Positions 36,100 through 44,366 of a stretch of 64,000 nt of DNA are shown in pieces. How positions within the stretch are numbered: position 1 is the first letter of the stretch; the number at the start of each line of letters is the position of its first letter. The translations under genes and the position numbers were made by a program. The stretch lies in assembly GCA_019119335.1 (NCBI GenBank), contig DWXF01000022.1, positions 1 through 64,000 of the forward strand. The letters run 5' to 3'. Source of the DNA: Candidatus Flavonifractor merdavium (lineage in GTDB: Bacteria > Bacillota > Clostridia > Oscillospirales > Oscillospiraceae). The notes below the pieces were generated by a model. The model saw only the letters and a list, made by a program, of their open reading frames with translations, was not told where the DNA came from and made no database searches.

Positions 36100-36615
36100 T
36101 TAAGATTTTATGTCGCCCGGGGCGGGGACCCGGTGGACCAGCAGCATGGACACGCCGCCGGTGACCGCCCCGGTGACCAGAGAGCAGAACAGCAGGGGGG
36201 GCAGGTAGACCAGCGGGGCCCGACCGCCCAGCACCACCATGGCGGCCAGGATCTGCCCGGTGTTGTGGGCGGCAGCCCCGGCGATGGACACGCCGAACAG
36301 GGACAGGCAGCTGAGCCGCAGCAGCAGGGCCATCACGGCCAGAGCCAGCAGTCCGCCGGACAGGGAGAAGGCCAGGGCGGTCAGGTTGCCCCCCAGCAGG
36401 GACCCCAGCAGGCACCGGGCCACCAGGATCAGCAGGGCGTCCCGGCCGGACAGGCGGCACAGGGCGTATACCGTCACCAGATTGGCCAGGCCCAGCCGCA
36501 GGCCGGGGAGGGGAAAGAGCACCGTCAGGGGTACCAGTCCCTCCGCCACAGAGAGGGCCAGGGCCAGGGCGGTCAGCACCGCGCAGCGGGTCAGCCGCCG
36601 CAGGGATGTGGACAA
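36100..36615 (-). CDS. Gx transporter family membrane protein (HepI/EetB-like)
   Basis: A 171-aa membrane protein with about five helices. LPGLRLGLANLVTVYAL and GAAAHNTGQILAAM match the Gx transporter family, often misannotated as heptaprenyl diphosphate synthase component I. It follows a NusG-II protein and ApbE on the same strand. An equivalent trio (FmnB, EetA, EetB) is part of the Listeria extracellular electron transfer locus. Here it may belong to a membrane flavoprotein maturation or electron-transfer module. Confidence 0.8.
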   Translation of the reverse strand: MSTSLRRLTRCAVLTALALALSVAEGLVPLTVLFPLPGLRLGLANLVTVYALCRLSGRDALLILVARCLLGSLLGGNLTALAFSLSGGLLALAVMALLLRLSCLSLFGVSIAGAAAHNTGQILAAMVVLGGRAPLVYLPPLLFCSLVTGAVTGGVSMLLVHRVPAPGDIKS

Positions 36616-36666
36616 GAGGCTTCACCTCCGCTTTGTTAGGAAAAATTTGGGCGAAACGGGGAACTT

Positions 36667-37074
36667 TCAGCCGGTTACGGCGTCTATTCCCTCAGAGGGT
36701 TCCCCCTCCAGCGCAATCACCAGCCGGTTGGGCAGACAGATGAGCTGCTGTCCCGCCCGGCTGGCCCAGCCGGTGTGGACGCAGTCCTGGCCGGGGCAGC
36801 TGCTTTCCGCGATGCGGATGCGGCCGTGCTCGGCCTGGATGGTCAGGGGATAGGGGGCGCCGTCCACCTCCAGGGTTACCGGTTCGGTCAGGGTGGTCAG
36901 GTTGTACTGTGCGATGGTTTCACCATCTAAGACGACGCGGGCCGACAAAAAGTTTCCGCTTTCCTGCCGGAGAAAAAAGAGAAGGGCCACGGCGGCTCCC
37001 ACCACCAGAACCGCCACCAGCAGGTCCCAGGGGGTGGGCCGCCGCCGGTCAGCGGCGGATAATCTGGCAGTCAT
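36667..37074 (-). CDS. NusG domain II-containing protein (EetA-like)
   Basis: A 135-aa protein with one N-terminal helix (about 16-36, PWDLLVAVLVVGAAVALLFF) and an extracytoplasmic NusG-II domain with the hallmark SCPGQDCVHTGW and QLICLPNRLVI. The ATG at 37074 lies inside the apbE 3' end (26-nt overlap) with GAGGAGC upstream. NusG-II proteins are regular neighbours of ApbE and Gx transporters, and their two cysteines may act in redox or cofactor handling. The molecular role is unknown. Confidence 0.85.
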   Translation of the reverse strand: MTARLSAADRRRPTPWDLLVAVLVVGAAVALLFFLRQESGNFLSARVVLDGETIAQYNLTTLTEPVTLEVDGAPYPLTIQAEHGRIRIAESSCPGQDCVHTGWASRAGQQLICLPNRLVIALEGEPSEGIDAVTG

Positions 37075-38077
37075 AACCCAGCTCCTCTCCGGTAAAGGTA
37101 AACCCGGCCTCCAGCCCTTCGGTGACCAGCAGCTGGTTTTCCTCGGTACACAGTACCAGTTCAAAATCCTCCTGGCTCCGCCAGAACTCCAGGGCCTCCT
37201 CCGGCCCGGCCACAAACAGGGCGGTGGAGAGGGCGTCGGCCAGCAGGTGGTCGGCGGAGATTACCGTCACCGATTTCAGGCCGGAGTCGGCGGGATAGCC
37301 GGTTTCGGGGTCAATGATGTGGTGGTAGCGCACGCCGTTTTCCTCAAAGTAGCGCTCGTAGCCTCCGGAGGTGGAGGCGGTCTGGTCCTCCAGAGAGAGG
37401 ATGCACAGGTACTGGCTGTCGTTTTCCGGGTCGGCCACCCCCACCCGCCAGGCTGTGCCGTCGGTTTTGGGGCCGATGGCGGTGATGTTGCGGCCCAGGT
37501 CCAGCAGGGCGGAGGTGACCCCGGCCTCCCGCAGGGCCTCCTCCGCCTTGGCGGCGGCGTAGCCCTTGGCCACCGCGCCCAGATCTACCGCCATGCCCGC
37601 CCGCTCCAGCCGGGCGGTACCCGCAGCTTCGTCCACCCACAGTCCCTCGCTGCCCACCAGAGCCATGGCGGCGGACAGGGTCTCGCTGTCGGGTACATGC
37701 CGGTCCTCCCCGGTAAAGCCCCAGGCGTCCATCACCGGGGCGATGGTGATGTCAAAATCGCCGGGCAGCAGCTGGGAGACGGATTTGGAAAAGGCCAGCA
37801 GGCGGGCCGTATCTGCGTCCAGCGCCACGTCCGTGCCGTCTCCGGCGTGGGCGTTGAGCTGAGAGATCAGGCTGTCCGCCTTGGTGCGGGAGAGCTGAGC
37901 GTCCAGCGCCTCGATCTCCCGCCGGGCGGAGGCGGCCGCCTCCGCCGCTCCGCTGCCGTAGGTATGGATGGACATGACGGTGTCCATGCTGAAAAATTGT
38001 TCTTCCGCCTCCTGGGCGCCGCAGCCGGGCAAAAGGAAAAAAAGCGGCGCCAGGAGGAAAGAAATCAAGCGTTTCAT
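37049..38077 (-). CDS. apbE: FAD:protein FMN transferase (ApbE), lipoprotein
   Basis: Extracytoplasmic Mg-dependent enzyme that moves FMN from FAD onto Thr/Ser of target flavoproteins. It is 342 aa with signal peptide and lipobox LPGC (C19). Motifs present are FFSMDTVMSIHTYG, AVAKGYAAAKAEEALREAG and IIDPETGYPADSG. Natural targets in this window are RnfD (T176) and RnfG (T164), which carry TGAT sites. It is first gene of an apbE-NusGII-Gx transporter operon. Confidence 0.93.
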   Translation of the reverse strand: MKRLISFLLAPLFFLLPGCGAQEAEEQFFSMDTVMSIHTYGSGAAEAAASARREIEALDAQLSRTKADSLISQLNAHAGDGTDVALDADTARLLAFSKSVSQLLPGDFDITIAPVMDAWGFTGEDRHVPDSETLSAAMALVGSEGLWVDEAAGTARLERAGMAVDLGAVAKGYAAAKAEEALREAGVTSALLDLGRNITAIGPKTDGTAWRVGVADPENDSQYLCILSLEDQTASTSGGYERYFEENGVRYHHIIDPETGYPADSGLKSVTVISADHLLADALSTALFVAGPEEALEFWRSQEDFELVLCTEENQLLVTEGLEAGFTFTGEELGYDCQIIRR

Positions 38078-38271
38078 GGCATACTCCTATAATAGTAAGG
38101 CTGGGATAGGCAGACGACATTCTATCACATTTTTTGTAGATTGGAAAGAGGAAAGGGAATCTTGACTTGCAATATGGCTCGAATTCTGGTAAACTATACG
38201 AGATTGATGATTTCGCAGGCGCCAGTGCTCCAGGAGACGGACCGAGGGCGCCGCGCACAGGAGATGGATGC

Positions 38272-39045
38272 ATGAATAAGAAAGAACAGCAGGCGCAGCG
38301 GGCGAAGCAGGAGGACGTGGTCCTGAACAAGGTCCTCTGGTGGATTGTGGGTTCCGTCATTCTGGAAGCGCTGCTGCTTTTGCTCAATCGGGTATATGTC
38401 AACTATACCGCCTCTGAAATTGAGTTTGCCTACGCCCTCCGGGGTGTATTCAAGGTGCTGGCCATTGTGCTGCCTATTTGCTTTGTGGCGCTGGCCGCCC
38501 TCTGGCTGGCTGCCAGAAAGTCAGGCAAGCTGGTGAAGCTTACCGGTGTGCTGGCCCTCGTCGCCCTGATTTTGGCGGTATGCGCCGTGGTGGTTCGGAT
38601 CTTTGACGTCAGCGGGGTCAAGTTCCTCTACATCGCCGTGCCTGTGGTGGCGGTGCTGGCCCTGATCTACTACCTCTATCAGCGGGAATTCTTTGTTTCC
38701 GCCGTGCTCTGCGCCCTGGGCCTGCTGGGAATCAGGCTGCTGCCCCGGGTGAGAGGCGCCTCTCTGGTGGGCTATGCCTACGCCGTGGGGGTGGCGGTGC
38801 TTCTGGTGGCGGCGGTGGTGCTGTTCCGGATGATGCAGAAGAGCCAGGGCAAGCTGACCGTAAAGGGTGCGCCCATGCAGGTGTTTCCCAAGGGGGCCAA
38901 CTACGCCCTGCTGTATGTGACCTGCGCTCTGGTGGCGGTGGTGGCCATTGCCGCGGTGATGATGGGCGCCCTGGCCCTGCTGTACGGGGTGCTGGTGGCC
39001 TGGCTGCTGATTCTGGCCGTCTACTATACCGTGCGCCTCATGTGA
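38272..39045 (+). CDS. polytopic membrane protein of unknown function
   Basis: A 257-aa membrane protein from the ATG at 38272 (AGGAGA upstream; the frame stays open further 5' without a good site). It has about seven helices, a charged N-terminus (NKKEQQAQRAKQEDVVLNK) and one cytoplasmic loop (RMMQKSQGKLTVKGAPMQV). I do not recognise a family. It stands alone, divergent from apbE across about 190 nt, and ends at a strong bidirectional terminator. Confidence 0.7.
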   Translation: MNKKEQQAQRAKQEDVVLNKVLWWIVGSVILEALLLLLNRVYVNYTASEIEFAYALRGVFKVLAIVLPICFVALAALWLAARKSGKLVKLTGVLALVALILAVCAVVVRIFDVSGVKFLYIAVPVVAVLALIYYLYQREFFVSAVLCALGLLGIRLLPRVRGASLVGYAYAVGVAVLLVAAVVLFRMMQKSQGKLTVKGAPMQVFPKGANYALLYVTCALVAVVAIAAVMMGALALLYGVLVAWLLILAVYYTVRLM

Positions 39046-39052
39046 CAAAGAG

Positions 39053-39087
39053 AAAAAATCCCCGGAGCTTGGCTCCGGGGATTTTTT
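39053..39087. terminator. bidirectional terminator
   Basis: A stem including CCCCGGAGC / GCTCCGGGG with a TTG loop, flanked by A6 and T7 (39053-39068 with 39072-39087). It serves the membrane protein gene on plus and the aldolase gene on minus. Confidence 0.93.
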
Positions 39088-39093
39088 TGTTTC

Positions 39094-40122
39094 TTACAGA
39101 TTGGGAAGGGCGGAGAGCAGACCATCCACATCGGCCTGGGTGGTGTGGAAGCAGGTAACAAAACGGATCACGGTATGGCTCTCGTCGTAGGGGCACCACA
39201 CCTCGCAGTCGCATACCTCGTCAACCTTGGGCTTGATCTGATTGGGGATCACGGCGAACACCTGGTTGGTGGGGGACTCCACCCACAGCGTCCAGCCCTT
39301 GGCCTTCAGCCCATCCTGGAGCCGGGCGGCCATCTCATTGCCCTGGCGGGCCATCTTGAAGTAGAGGTCGTCCTCAAAGAGGGTGAGGAAGGTGACGCCC
39401 TGGATCCACCCCTTCTCCATCACCGCCCCCATCCGCTTTTTCATGCGGAAGAAGCCGTCGGTGAGCTCGGGGCGGGTGATCACCAGGGCCTCGCCGAACA
39501 TGGCGCCGTTTTTGGTGCCGCCGATGTAAAAGGCGTCCACCAGATGGGCAAACTCCGGCAGGGTCAGGTCGTTGGCGTCGGAGGTGAGGGCGGCCCCCAG
39601 CCGGGCGCCGTCCACAAAGAGGAGCAGGCCGTTTTTATGGCAGAACTCCGACAGGGCGGTGAGCTCCGCCTTGGTGTACACCGCGCCGTTTTCAGTGGAG
39701 TTGGAGATGTACACCAGCCCCGGCTTGGTCAGGTGGGGGTCCTGGTGGAGCTCCAGCAGGGGGGGCAGCATGTCGGGGGTGATCTTGCCCTCCGGAGTAG
39801 CGGGCACGGTGAGGATCTTGTGGCCGGTGGCCTCAAAGGCGCCCACCTCATGGCCGTTGAGATGGCCGGAGTCGGGGCAGATGGCGGCCTCCCAGGGTTT
39901 GAGCAGGAAGGAGCAGGCCACCACGTTGGTCTGGGTGCCTCCGATGAGGAACTCCACCATGGCGTCGGGACAGCCGCACACTTCCCGGATGCGGTCCTTG
40001 GCCCGGGCGGTGTACTGGTCGTCGCCGTAGCCCCAGTTGCCCTCCAGGTTGACGGCGCATACCGCGTCCATCACCTTGGGATGGGCGCCGAAGGAGTAGT
40101 CGTTGCGGAACAGATACTTCAT
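39094..40122 (-). CDS. low-specificity threonine aldolase family enzyme
   Basis: PLP-dependent fold type I enzyme of 342 aa, related to low-specificity threonine aldolase (ltaE), cleaving L-threonine/allo-threonine to glycine and acetaldehyde. The PLP lysine lies in YIGGTKNGAMFG and the cofactor-binding Asp in LLLFVDGARLGAAL. The N-terminal FRNDYSFGAHPKVMDA is typical of this clostridial subgroup. Exact substrate preference cannot be read. It lies downstream of glnS behind a GC-rich hairpin. Confidence 0.87.
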   Translation of the reverse strand: MKYLFRNDYSFGAHPKVMDAVCAVNLEGNWGYGDDQYTARAKDRIREVCGCPDAMVEFLIGGTQTNVVACSFLLKPWEAAICPDSGHLNGHEVGAFEATGHKILTVPATPEGKITPDMLPPLLELHQDPHLTKPGLVYISNSTENGAVYTKAELTALSEFCHKNGLLLFVDGARLGAALTSDANDLTLPEFAHLVDAFYIGGTKNGAMFGEALVITRPELTDGFFRMKKRMGAVMEKGWIQGVTFLTLFEDDLYFKMARQGNEMAARLQDGLKAKGWTLWVESPTNQVFAVIPNQIKPKVDEVCDCEVWCPYDESHTVIRFVTCFHTTQADVDGLLSALPNL

Positions 40123-40146
40123 GGTTGTAACCTCCCGATAACATAG

Positions 40147-40171
40147 AGCGGGCGGCCAGGGGCCGCCCGCT
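40147..40171. terminator. GC hairpin between glnS and the aldolase gene
   Basis: AGCGGGCGGCC (40147-40157) and GGCCGCCCGCT (40161-40171) form a perfect 11-bp stem with a 3-nt loop. No clear T-tract follows on the minus strand, so attenuation or partial termination is likely. Confidence 0.5.
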
Positions 40172-40182
40172 ATTTGGTGTGG

Positions 40183-41865
40183 TTAGAATTTAAAGGAGTC
40201 CTTCAGGCTCACCGACCGGTTGAACACCAGATGGTCGGGGGCGGAGTCCTTGTTGTCCACGCAGAAATAGCCCTGCCGCAGGAACTGGAAGGAGGCGGGA
40301 GCCTCCGCGCCGGCCAGACCGGCCTCCACCTTGGCGCCGGAGAGCACCTCCAGGGAGCCGGGATTCAGGCAGTCCAGGAAGTTCTTGTCGCCGGCGTCGG
40401 GCTCGGCGTCGGAGAAGAGGTTGTCGTAGAGGCGGATCTCCGCGTCCACGGCGGTGGCGGCGTCCACCCAGTGGATGGTGGCTCCCTTGATCTTCCGGCC
40501 GTCGGCGGGGTCGCCGCCCTTGCTGTCCGGGTCGTAGGTGGCGGTGATCCTGGTCACGTTGCCGTTCTCATCGGTCTCGCAGCCGGTGCACTTGATCACA
40601 TAGGCCCCCTTCAGGCGGCACTCCGGCCCGTCGGGGTAGAGCCGCTTGTACTTGGGCACCGGGGCGGGCAGGAAGTCGTCGGCCTCGATATACAGCTCCC
40701 GGGAGAAGGTGACCTGACGGCTGCCGTCCTCCGGGCGGTTGGGGTTATTCTCCACGGTGAAGCTCTCGCTCTGCCCCTCGGGGAAGTTGGTGATCTCCAG
40801 CTTCACCGGGCGGAGCACCGCCATCCGGCGCTGGGCGGTTTCGTTCAGGTCCTCCCGCAGGCAGTGCTCCAGGAAGGCGTATTCCACCGTGGAGGCCGCC
40901 TTGCTGACGCCGTTGCGCTCGGAGAAGTTACGGATGGCCCGGGGGGTGTAGCCCCGCCGGCGCAGGCCGCACAGGGTGGGCATTCGGGGGTCGTCCCAGC
41001 CGGACACCCGGCCCTCCTCCACCAGCTGGCGCAGCTTACGCTTGCTCATGACGGTGTAGTTGATGCCCAGCCGGGCAAACTCGATCTGCCGGGGCTTTGC
41101 GGGCACGGGGCAGTTCTGGATCACCCAGTCGTACAGGGGCCGGTGGTCCTCAAACTCCAGGGAGCACAGGGAGTGGGTGATCCCCTCCAGGGCGTCCTCG
41201 ATGGGGTGGGCAAAGTCGTACATGGGGTAGATGCACCACTTGTCCCCCTGCCGGTGATGGTGCATGTGGTTGATGCGGTAGATCACCGGGTCCCGCATGT
41301 TGAAGTTGCCGCTGGTCAGGTCGATCTTGGCCCGCAAGGTGTACTTGCCGTTGGGGAACTCGCCCGCCCGCATCCGGGCGAACAGGTCCAGGGACTCCTC
41401 CACCGGCCGGTCCCGCCAGGGGGAGCGGGCGGGGGTGTTCACGTCGCCGCGGTACTCCCTGAACTCCTCCGGGGTGAGCTCGCACACGTAGGCCAGCCCC
41501 TTCTTGATGAGCTCCACGGCGTATTCGTACATCTGCTCAAAATAATCCGAGGCAAAGTAGAACCGGTCGCCCCAGTCGTAGCCCAGCCAGTGGATATCCT
41601 CCTGGATGGCCTCCACGTACTCCACATCCTCCTTGGTGGGGTTGGTGTCGTCCATGCGGAGGTTGCACAGCCCGCCGTACTTCTCCGCCGTGCCGAAGTC
41701 TACGAAGATCGCCTTGGCATGGCCGATATGCAGGTAGCCGTTGGGCTCCGGAGGAAACCGGGTGTGGACGGTCATGCCTTGGAACTGACCACCCTGGGCG
41801 ATGTCCTCATCAATAAAATCATGGATAAAGTTCTGCGTCATGGTGGGCTTCAGTTCTTCTGGCAT
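40183..41865 (-). CDS. glnS: glutaminyl-tRNA synthetase
   Basis: Class Ib synthetase charging tRNA-Gln directly. It is 560 aa from the ATG at 41865 (AAGGAG 9 nt upstream). The HIGH motif is in PPEPNGYLHIGHAKAI and the KMSKS equivalent is VMSKRKL. The C-terminal two-barrel anticodon-binding domain is complete (RLYPDGPECRLKGAYVIKC). The AEKYGGLCNLRMDDTNP segment and barrel domain separate it from bacterial GluRS. A GlnRS in Clostridia implies that the transamidation route is not the only source of Gln-tRNA. Confidence 0.95.
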   Translation of the reverse strand: MPEELKPTMTQNFIHDFIDEDIAQGGQFQGMTVHTRFPPEPNGYLHIGHAKAIFVDFGTAEKYGGLCNLRMDDTNPTKEDVEYVEAIQEDIHWLGYDWGDRFYFASDYFEQMYEYAVELIKKGLAYVCELTPEEFREYRGDVNTPARSPWRDRPVEESLDLFARMRAGEFPNGKYTLRAKIDLTSGNFNMRDPVIYRINHMHHHRQGDKWCIYPMYDFAHPIEDALEGITHSLCSLEFEDHRPLYDWVIQNCPVPAKPRQIEFARLGINYTVMSKRKLRQLVEEGRVSGWDDPRMPTLCGLRRRGYTPRAIRNFSERNGVSKAASTVEYAFLEHCLREDLNETAQRRMAVLRPVKLEITNFPEGQSESFTVENNPNRPEDGSRQVTFSRELYIEADDFLPAPVPKYKRLYPDGPECRLKGAYVIKCTGCETDENGNVTRITATYDPDSKGGDPADGRKIKGATIHWVDAATAVDAEIRLYDNLFSDAEPDAGDKNFLDCLNPGSLEVLSGAKVEAGLAGAEAPASFQFLRQGYFCVDNKDSAPDHLVFNRSVSLKDSFKF

Positions 41866-41974
41866 TTGATTCACTCCTTCTATCTTGATATGAACTAATA
41901 TTGTACCCCCAACGGCGGCAAAATGCAAGAGCGGAACCCGGCGGAGGGGGCGGTAAAAAATTTTTATAAAGGTA

Positions 41975-42002
41975 TTGACATATTAGAATATTTGAATATA
42001 AT
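41975..42002 (+). promoter_or_regulatory. arsR-trx operon promoter with overlapping dyad operator
   Basis: TTGACA (41975-41980) and TATAAT (41997-42002) are separated by 16 nt. The dyad ATATT-TG-AATAT (41988-41999) sits over the spacer/-10 region. SmtB/ArsR repressors bind similar AT-rich dyads, so autoregulation by the ArsR protein encoded next is likely. Confidence 0.8.
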
Positions 42003-42035
42003 AATATTAGAAATTGCGGATGGAGGTGAGCCACA

Positions 42036-42347
42036 GTGGAGCTGGAATCCTGTTACGGTGAGAAGGCGGAGCTGCTCAAGGCCCTGTCCCATCCTCTGCG
42101 GCTGCGGATTGTCCGGGGACTGCTGCTCAACGGCTGCCGCAATGTGGGCTGCATGGAGGCCAATACCGGCCAGTCCCAGTCCTGTATCTCCCAGCATCTC
42201 ATGCGGCTGAAGGCCGCGGGTGTGGTGCGGGCGGCCCGGTCGGGCAACGAGGTCTACTATGAGGTGGCCGATCCGGCGGCGGCGGCAGTGGTTTCGGCGC
42301 TGTTCGGGGACAGGGAGGAGGAGTATCAGTGTACGATATCGCGGTGA
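42036..42347 (+). CDS. ArsR-family transcriptional repressor
   Basis: A 103-aa winged-helix repressor from GTG 42036 (GGAGGTGAG upstream). ALSHPLRLRIVRGLL is the classic ArsR N-terminal helix, and QSQSCISQHLMRLKAAGVV is the recognition helix. Cysteines C6, C34, C39 and C49 are available as redox or thiol sensors, and no canonical metal-binding CxC in alpha-3 is seen. It overlaps the reductase gene by 19 nt and controls a disulfide-reduction operon, so a thiol or oxidative cue is plausible. Confidence 0.88.
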   Translation: MELESCYGEKAELLKALSHPLRLRIVRGLLLNGCRNVGCMEANTGQSQSCISQHLMRLKAAGVVRAARSGNEVYYEVADPAAAAVVSALFGDREEEYQCTISR

Positions 42348-43186
42348 TCGGCGGCGGCCCGGCTGGGCTGTCGGCGGCGGTGCAGGGGCGGGCCAGAGGC
42401 CGGTCGGTGCTGATGGTCAGCGGAGACATCCGGGATAATCCCCTCTACAAGACCGAGCGTATTGACAACTACCTGGGCTTTTACAACGTTACCGGCGCCC
42501 GGCTGCTGGACCAGTTCCGGTACCAGGCCAGACGGATGGGCGTGGAGGAGAAAGAGGGCCGGGTACTGAATATCATGCCCATGAACGGCACATTCTACCT
42601 GAGTATCGGCAGCGATATGGAACAGGCCCGGGCGGTGGTGCTGGCCACCGGGGTGGTCCGCTCCGCCAAGTACCCCGGGGAGGAGGCCCATCTGGGCGCG
42701 GGGGTGAGCTACTGCGCCACCTGCGACGGGATGCTCTACCGGGGCAAGGAGATCACGGTGGTGGGCCTGGCGGCCGACGCCCCGGCGGAGGCCAACTGGC
42801 TGCGGGAGATCGGCTGCAAAGTCACCTATGTGGGCCCCGGCCAGCCTGACGGCCTGCGGCCGGACATTCCGGCGGTAAAGGCGGGCAAGGTGGAGATCCT
42901 GGGGGAACAGAAGGTGGAGGGCCTTCGGGCTGGCAGCGCCGTTATTCCCTGCGAGGGCGTGTTTATCCTCCGCTCCTCCATGGCTCCCACAGACCTGCTC
43001 CCCGGACTGGAGCTGGAGGGCAATTATCTCAGGGTGGACCGGAATATGTCCACCAACATACCCGGCGTGTTTGCCGCCGGAGACTGCACCGGACTTCCCC
43101 TTCAGGTTTCCAAGGCCGTGGGGGAGGGTCAGGTGGCGGGCCACCGGGCGGCGGAATATCTGGAGCATTTGGACCAACAGGCATAA
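42329..43186 (+). CDS. thioredoxin reductase-like flavoprotein lacking the NADPH motif
   Basis: A 285-aa FAD protein of the thioredoxin reductase fold, about 25-30 residues shorter than NADPH-dependent enzymes. FAD motifs are IAVIGGGPAGLSAAVQG and FAAGDCTGLPLQVSKAVGEG. The redox pair is C129/C132 in SYCATCDGMLY. The NADPH domain is degenerate: where GGGNSA would lie there is VVGLAADAPAEANWL, and the HRR segment is replaced by YVGPGQPDG. This matches pyridine-nucleotide-independent ferredoxin-linked flavin thioredoxin reductases known from Clostridia. It is followed directly by thioredoxin. Confidence 0.85.
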   Translation: MYDIAVIGGGPAGLSAAVQGRARGRSVLMVSGDIRDNPLYKTERIDNYLGFYNVTGARLLDQFRYQARRMGVEEKEGRVLNIMPMNGTFYLSIGSDMEQARAVVLATGVVRSAKYPGEEAHLGAGVSYCATCDGMLYRGKEITVVGLAADAPAEANWLREIGCKVTYVGPGQPDGLRPDIPAVKAGKVEILGEQKVEGLRAGSAVIPCEGVFILRSSMAPTDLLPGLELEGNYLRVDRNMSTNIPGVFAAGDCTGLPLQVSKAVGEGQVAGHRAAEYLEHLDQQA

Positions 43187-43213
43187 CATATACAAAGAAA
43201 GGACGATTTGATT

Positions 43214-43528
43214 ATGGCGATCATTCATTTGACCAAGGACGGATTTGACAAGGCCACGGCCAGCGGTATCTCCATGGTGGATTTCTGGGCCTCCTGGTGC
43301 GGCCCCTGCAAGATGCTGGCCCCTGTGATGGAGGACCTGGCGGGCAAGTATGAGGGCAAGGCCCTGGTGGGTAAGGTGAACGTGGACGACGAGCCCGACC
43401 TGGCCATGCGCTTCGGCGTCATGAGCATTCCCACCGTAGTGTTCCTCAAGGACGGCAAGGAGTTTGACCGGAAGGTGGGGGTTATGCCTCCCGCCGCCTA
43501 CACCGCCGTGCTGGACGCCAATCTGTAA
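43214..43528 (+). CDS. trxA: thioredoxin
   Basis: A 104-aa thioredoxin from the ATG at 43214. The active site WCGPC lies in FWASWCGPCKMLAPVMEDL. The cis-proline is in MSIPTVVFLKDG. It lies 27 nt after the reductase-like gene and is the expected electron acceptor. It is last gene of the operon, with a strong terminator. Confidence 0.96.
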   Translation: MAIIHLTKDGFDKATASGISMVDFWASWCGPCKMLAPVMEDLAGKYEGKALVGKVNVDDEPDLAMRFGVMSIPTVVFLKDGKEFDRKVGVMPPAAYTAVLDANL

Positions 43529-43538
43529 CACCCTGTTT

Positions 43539-43574
43539 CCCCGCCGTCCGCTGGAGTTCCAGCGGACGGCGGGG
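43539..43574 (+). terminator. trx operon terminator
   Basis: A 16-bp perfect stem CCCCGCCGTCCGCTGG / CCAGCGGACGGCGGGG (43539-43554, 43559-43574) with an AGTT loop, then CTTTTCC. Confidence 0.92.
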
Positions 43575-43591
43575 CTTTTCCATATCCCGCA

Positions 43592-43620
43592 TTGTCAAAT
43601 TCAGCCACAGCGTGTAAAAT
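43592..43620 (+). promoter_or_regulatory. promoter of the two-component operon
   Basis: TTGTCA (43592-43597) and TAAAAT (43615-43620) are 17 nt apart, about 54 nt before the response regulator ATG. Confidence 0.75.
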
Positions 43621-43673
43621 AATGACACAGACTGAGGGGCGAACGCCCTGAGATTGGATGGAGGAGCGAGACA

Positions 43674-44366
43674 ATGCGCATTTTGGTGGTAGAGGACGAG
43701 CAGGACCTGAATCTTCTGATCCGGAAGGTGCTGACAAAGGCAGGCTATACGGTGGACGGCTGCTGGGACGGGGAGGAGGCCCAGCTCCATCTGCTGGGGG
43801 CGGAGTACGACGCGGTGATCCTGGACGTAATGATGCCCAAGAAGGACGGGTACACTGTGATCAAGGAGATGCGGGAGCAGGGCAGCGACGTGCCGGTGCT
43901 CTTCCTCACCGCCCGCGACAGTATTGCCGACCGGGTGAAAGGCCTGGATCTGGGGGCGGACGACTACTTAATCAAGCCCTTTGACTTTGACGAGCTGCTG
44001 GCCCGGCTCCGGGCCATGACCCGCAAGCATGTGGGGCAGCGGAAGAATCAGTTTGTGGTGGGGGATCTGGTGCTGGATGTGGAGCAGCACCGGGTGACCC
44101 GGGGGGGCGTGGAGCTCACTCTGCTGCCCAAGGAGTTCTCCATTCTGGAGCATCTGATGCGCAATAAGAATAAGGTAGTCTCCCGGGAGCAGCTGGAGAA
44201 CCGGATCTGGAACTATGAATACTCCGGCAGCTCCAACAATGTGGACGGCTACATGAGCCGCCTGCGGAAGAAGGTGGACGGTGAGCACAGCCAGAAGCTG
44301 ATCTACACCATCAAGGGTCTGGGCTGGACCATCCGGGAGGCCAAGGAGGAAGGGGAGACCACGTGA
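43674..44366 (+). CDS. OmpR/PhoB-family response regulator
   Basis: A 230-aa regulator. The receiver domain has E7/D8, phosphoacceptor D51 (AVILDVMMPKKDG) and YLIKPFDFDELLARL. The winged helix (about 130-225) includes TLLPKEFSILEHLM and GSSNNVDGYMSRLRKK. The kinase gene overlaps its stop by 4 nt (GTGA). Tandem TTTCATGTT repeats in front of the PepSY gene downstream look like its binding site. Confidence 0.94.
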   Translation: MRILVVEDEQDLNLLIRKVLTKAGYTVDGCWDGEEAQLHLLGAEYDAVILDVMMPKKDGYTVIKEMREQGSDVPVLFLTARDSIADRVKGLDLGADDYLIKPFDFDELLARLRAMTRKHVGQRKNQFVVGDLVLDVEQHRVTRGGVELTLLPKEFSILEHLMRNKNKVVSREQLENRIWNYEYSGSSNNVDGYMSRLRKKVDGEHSQKLIYTIKGLGWTIREAKEEGETT

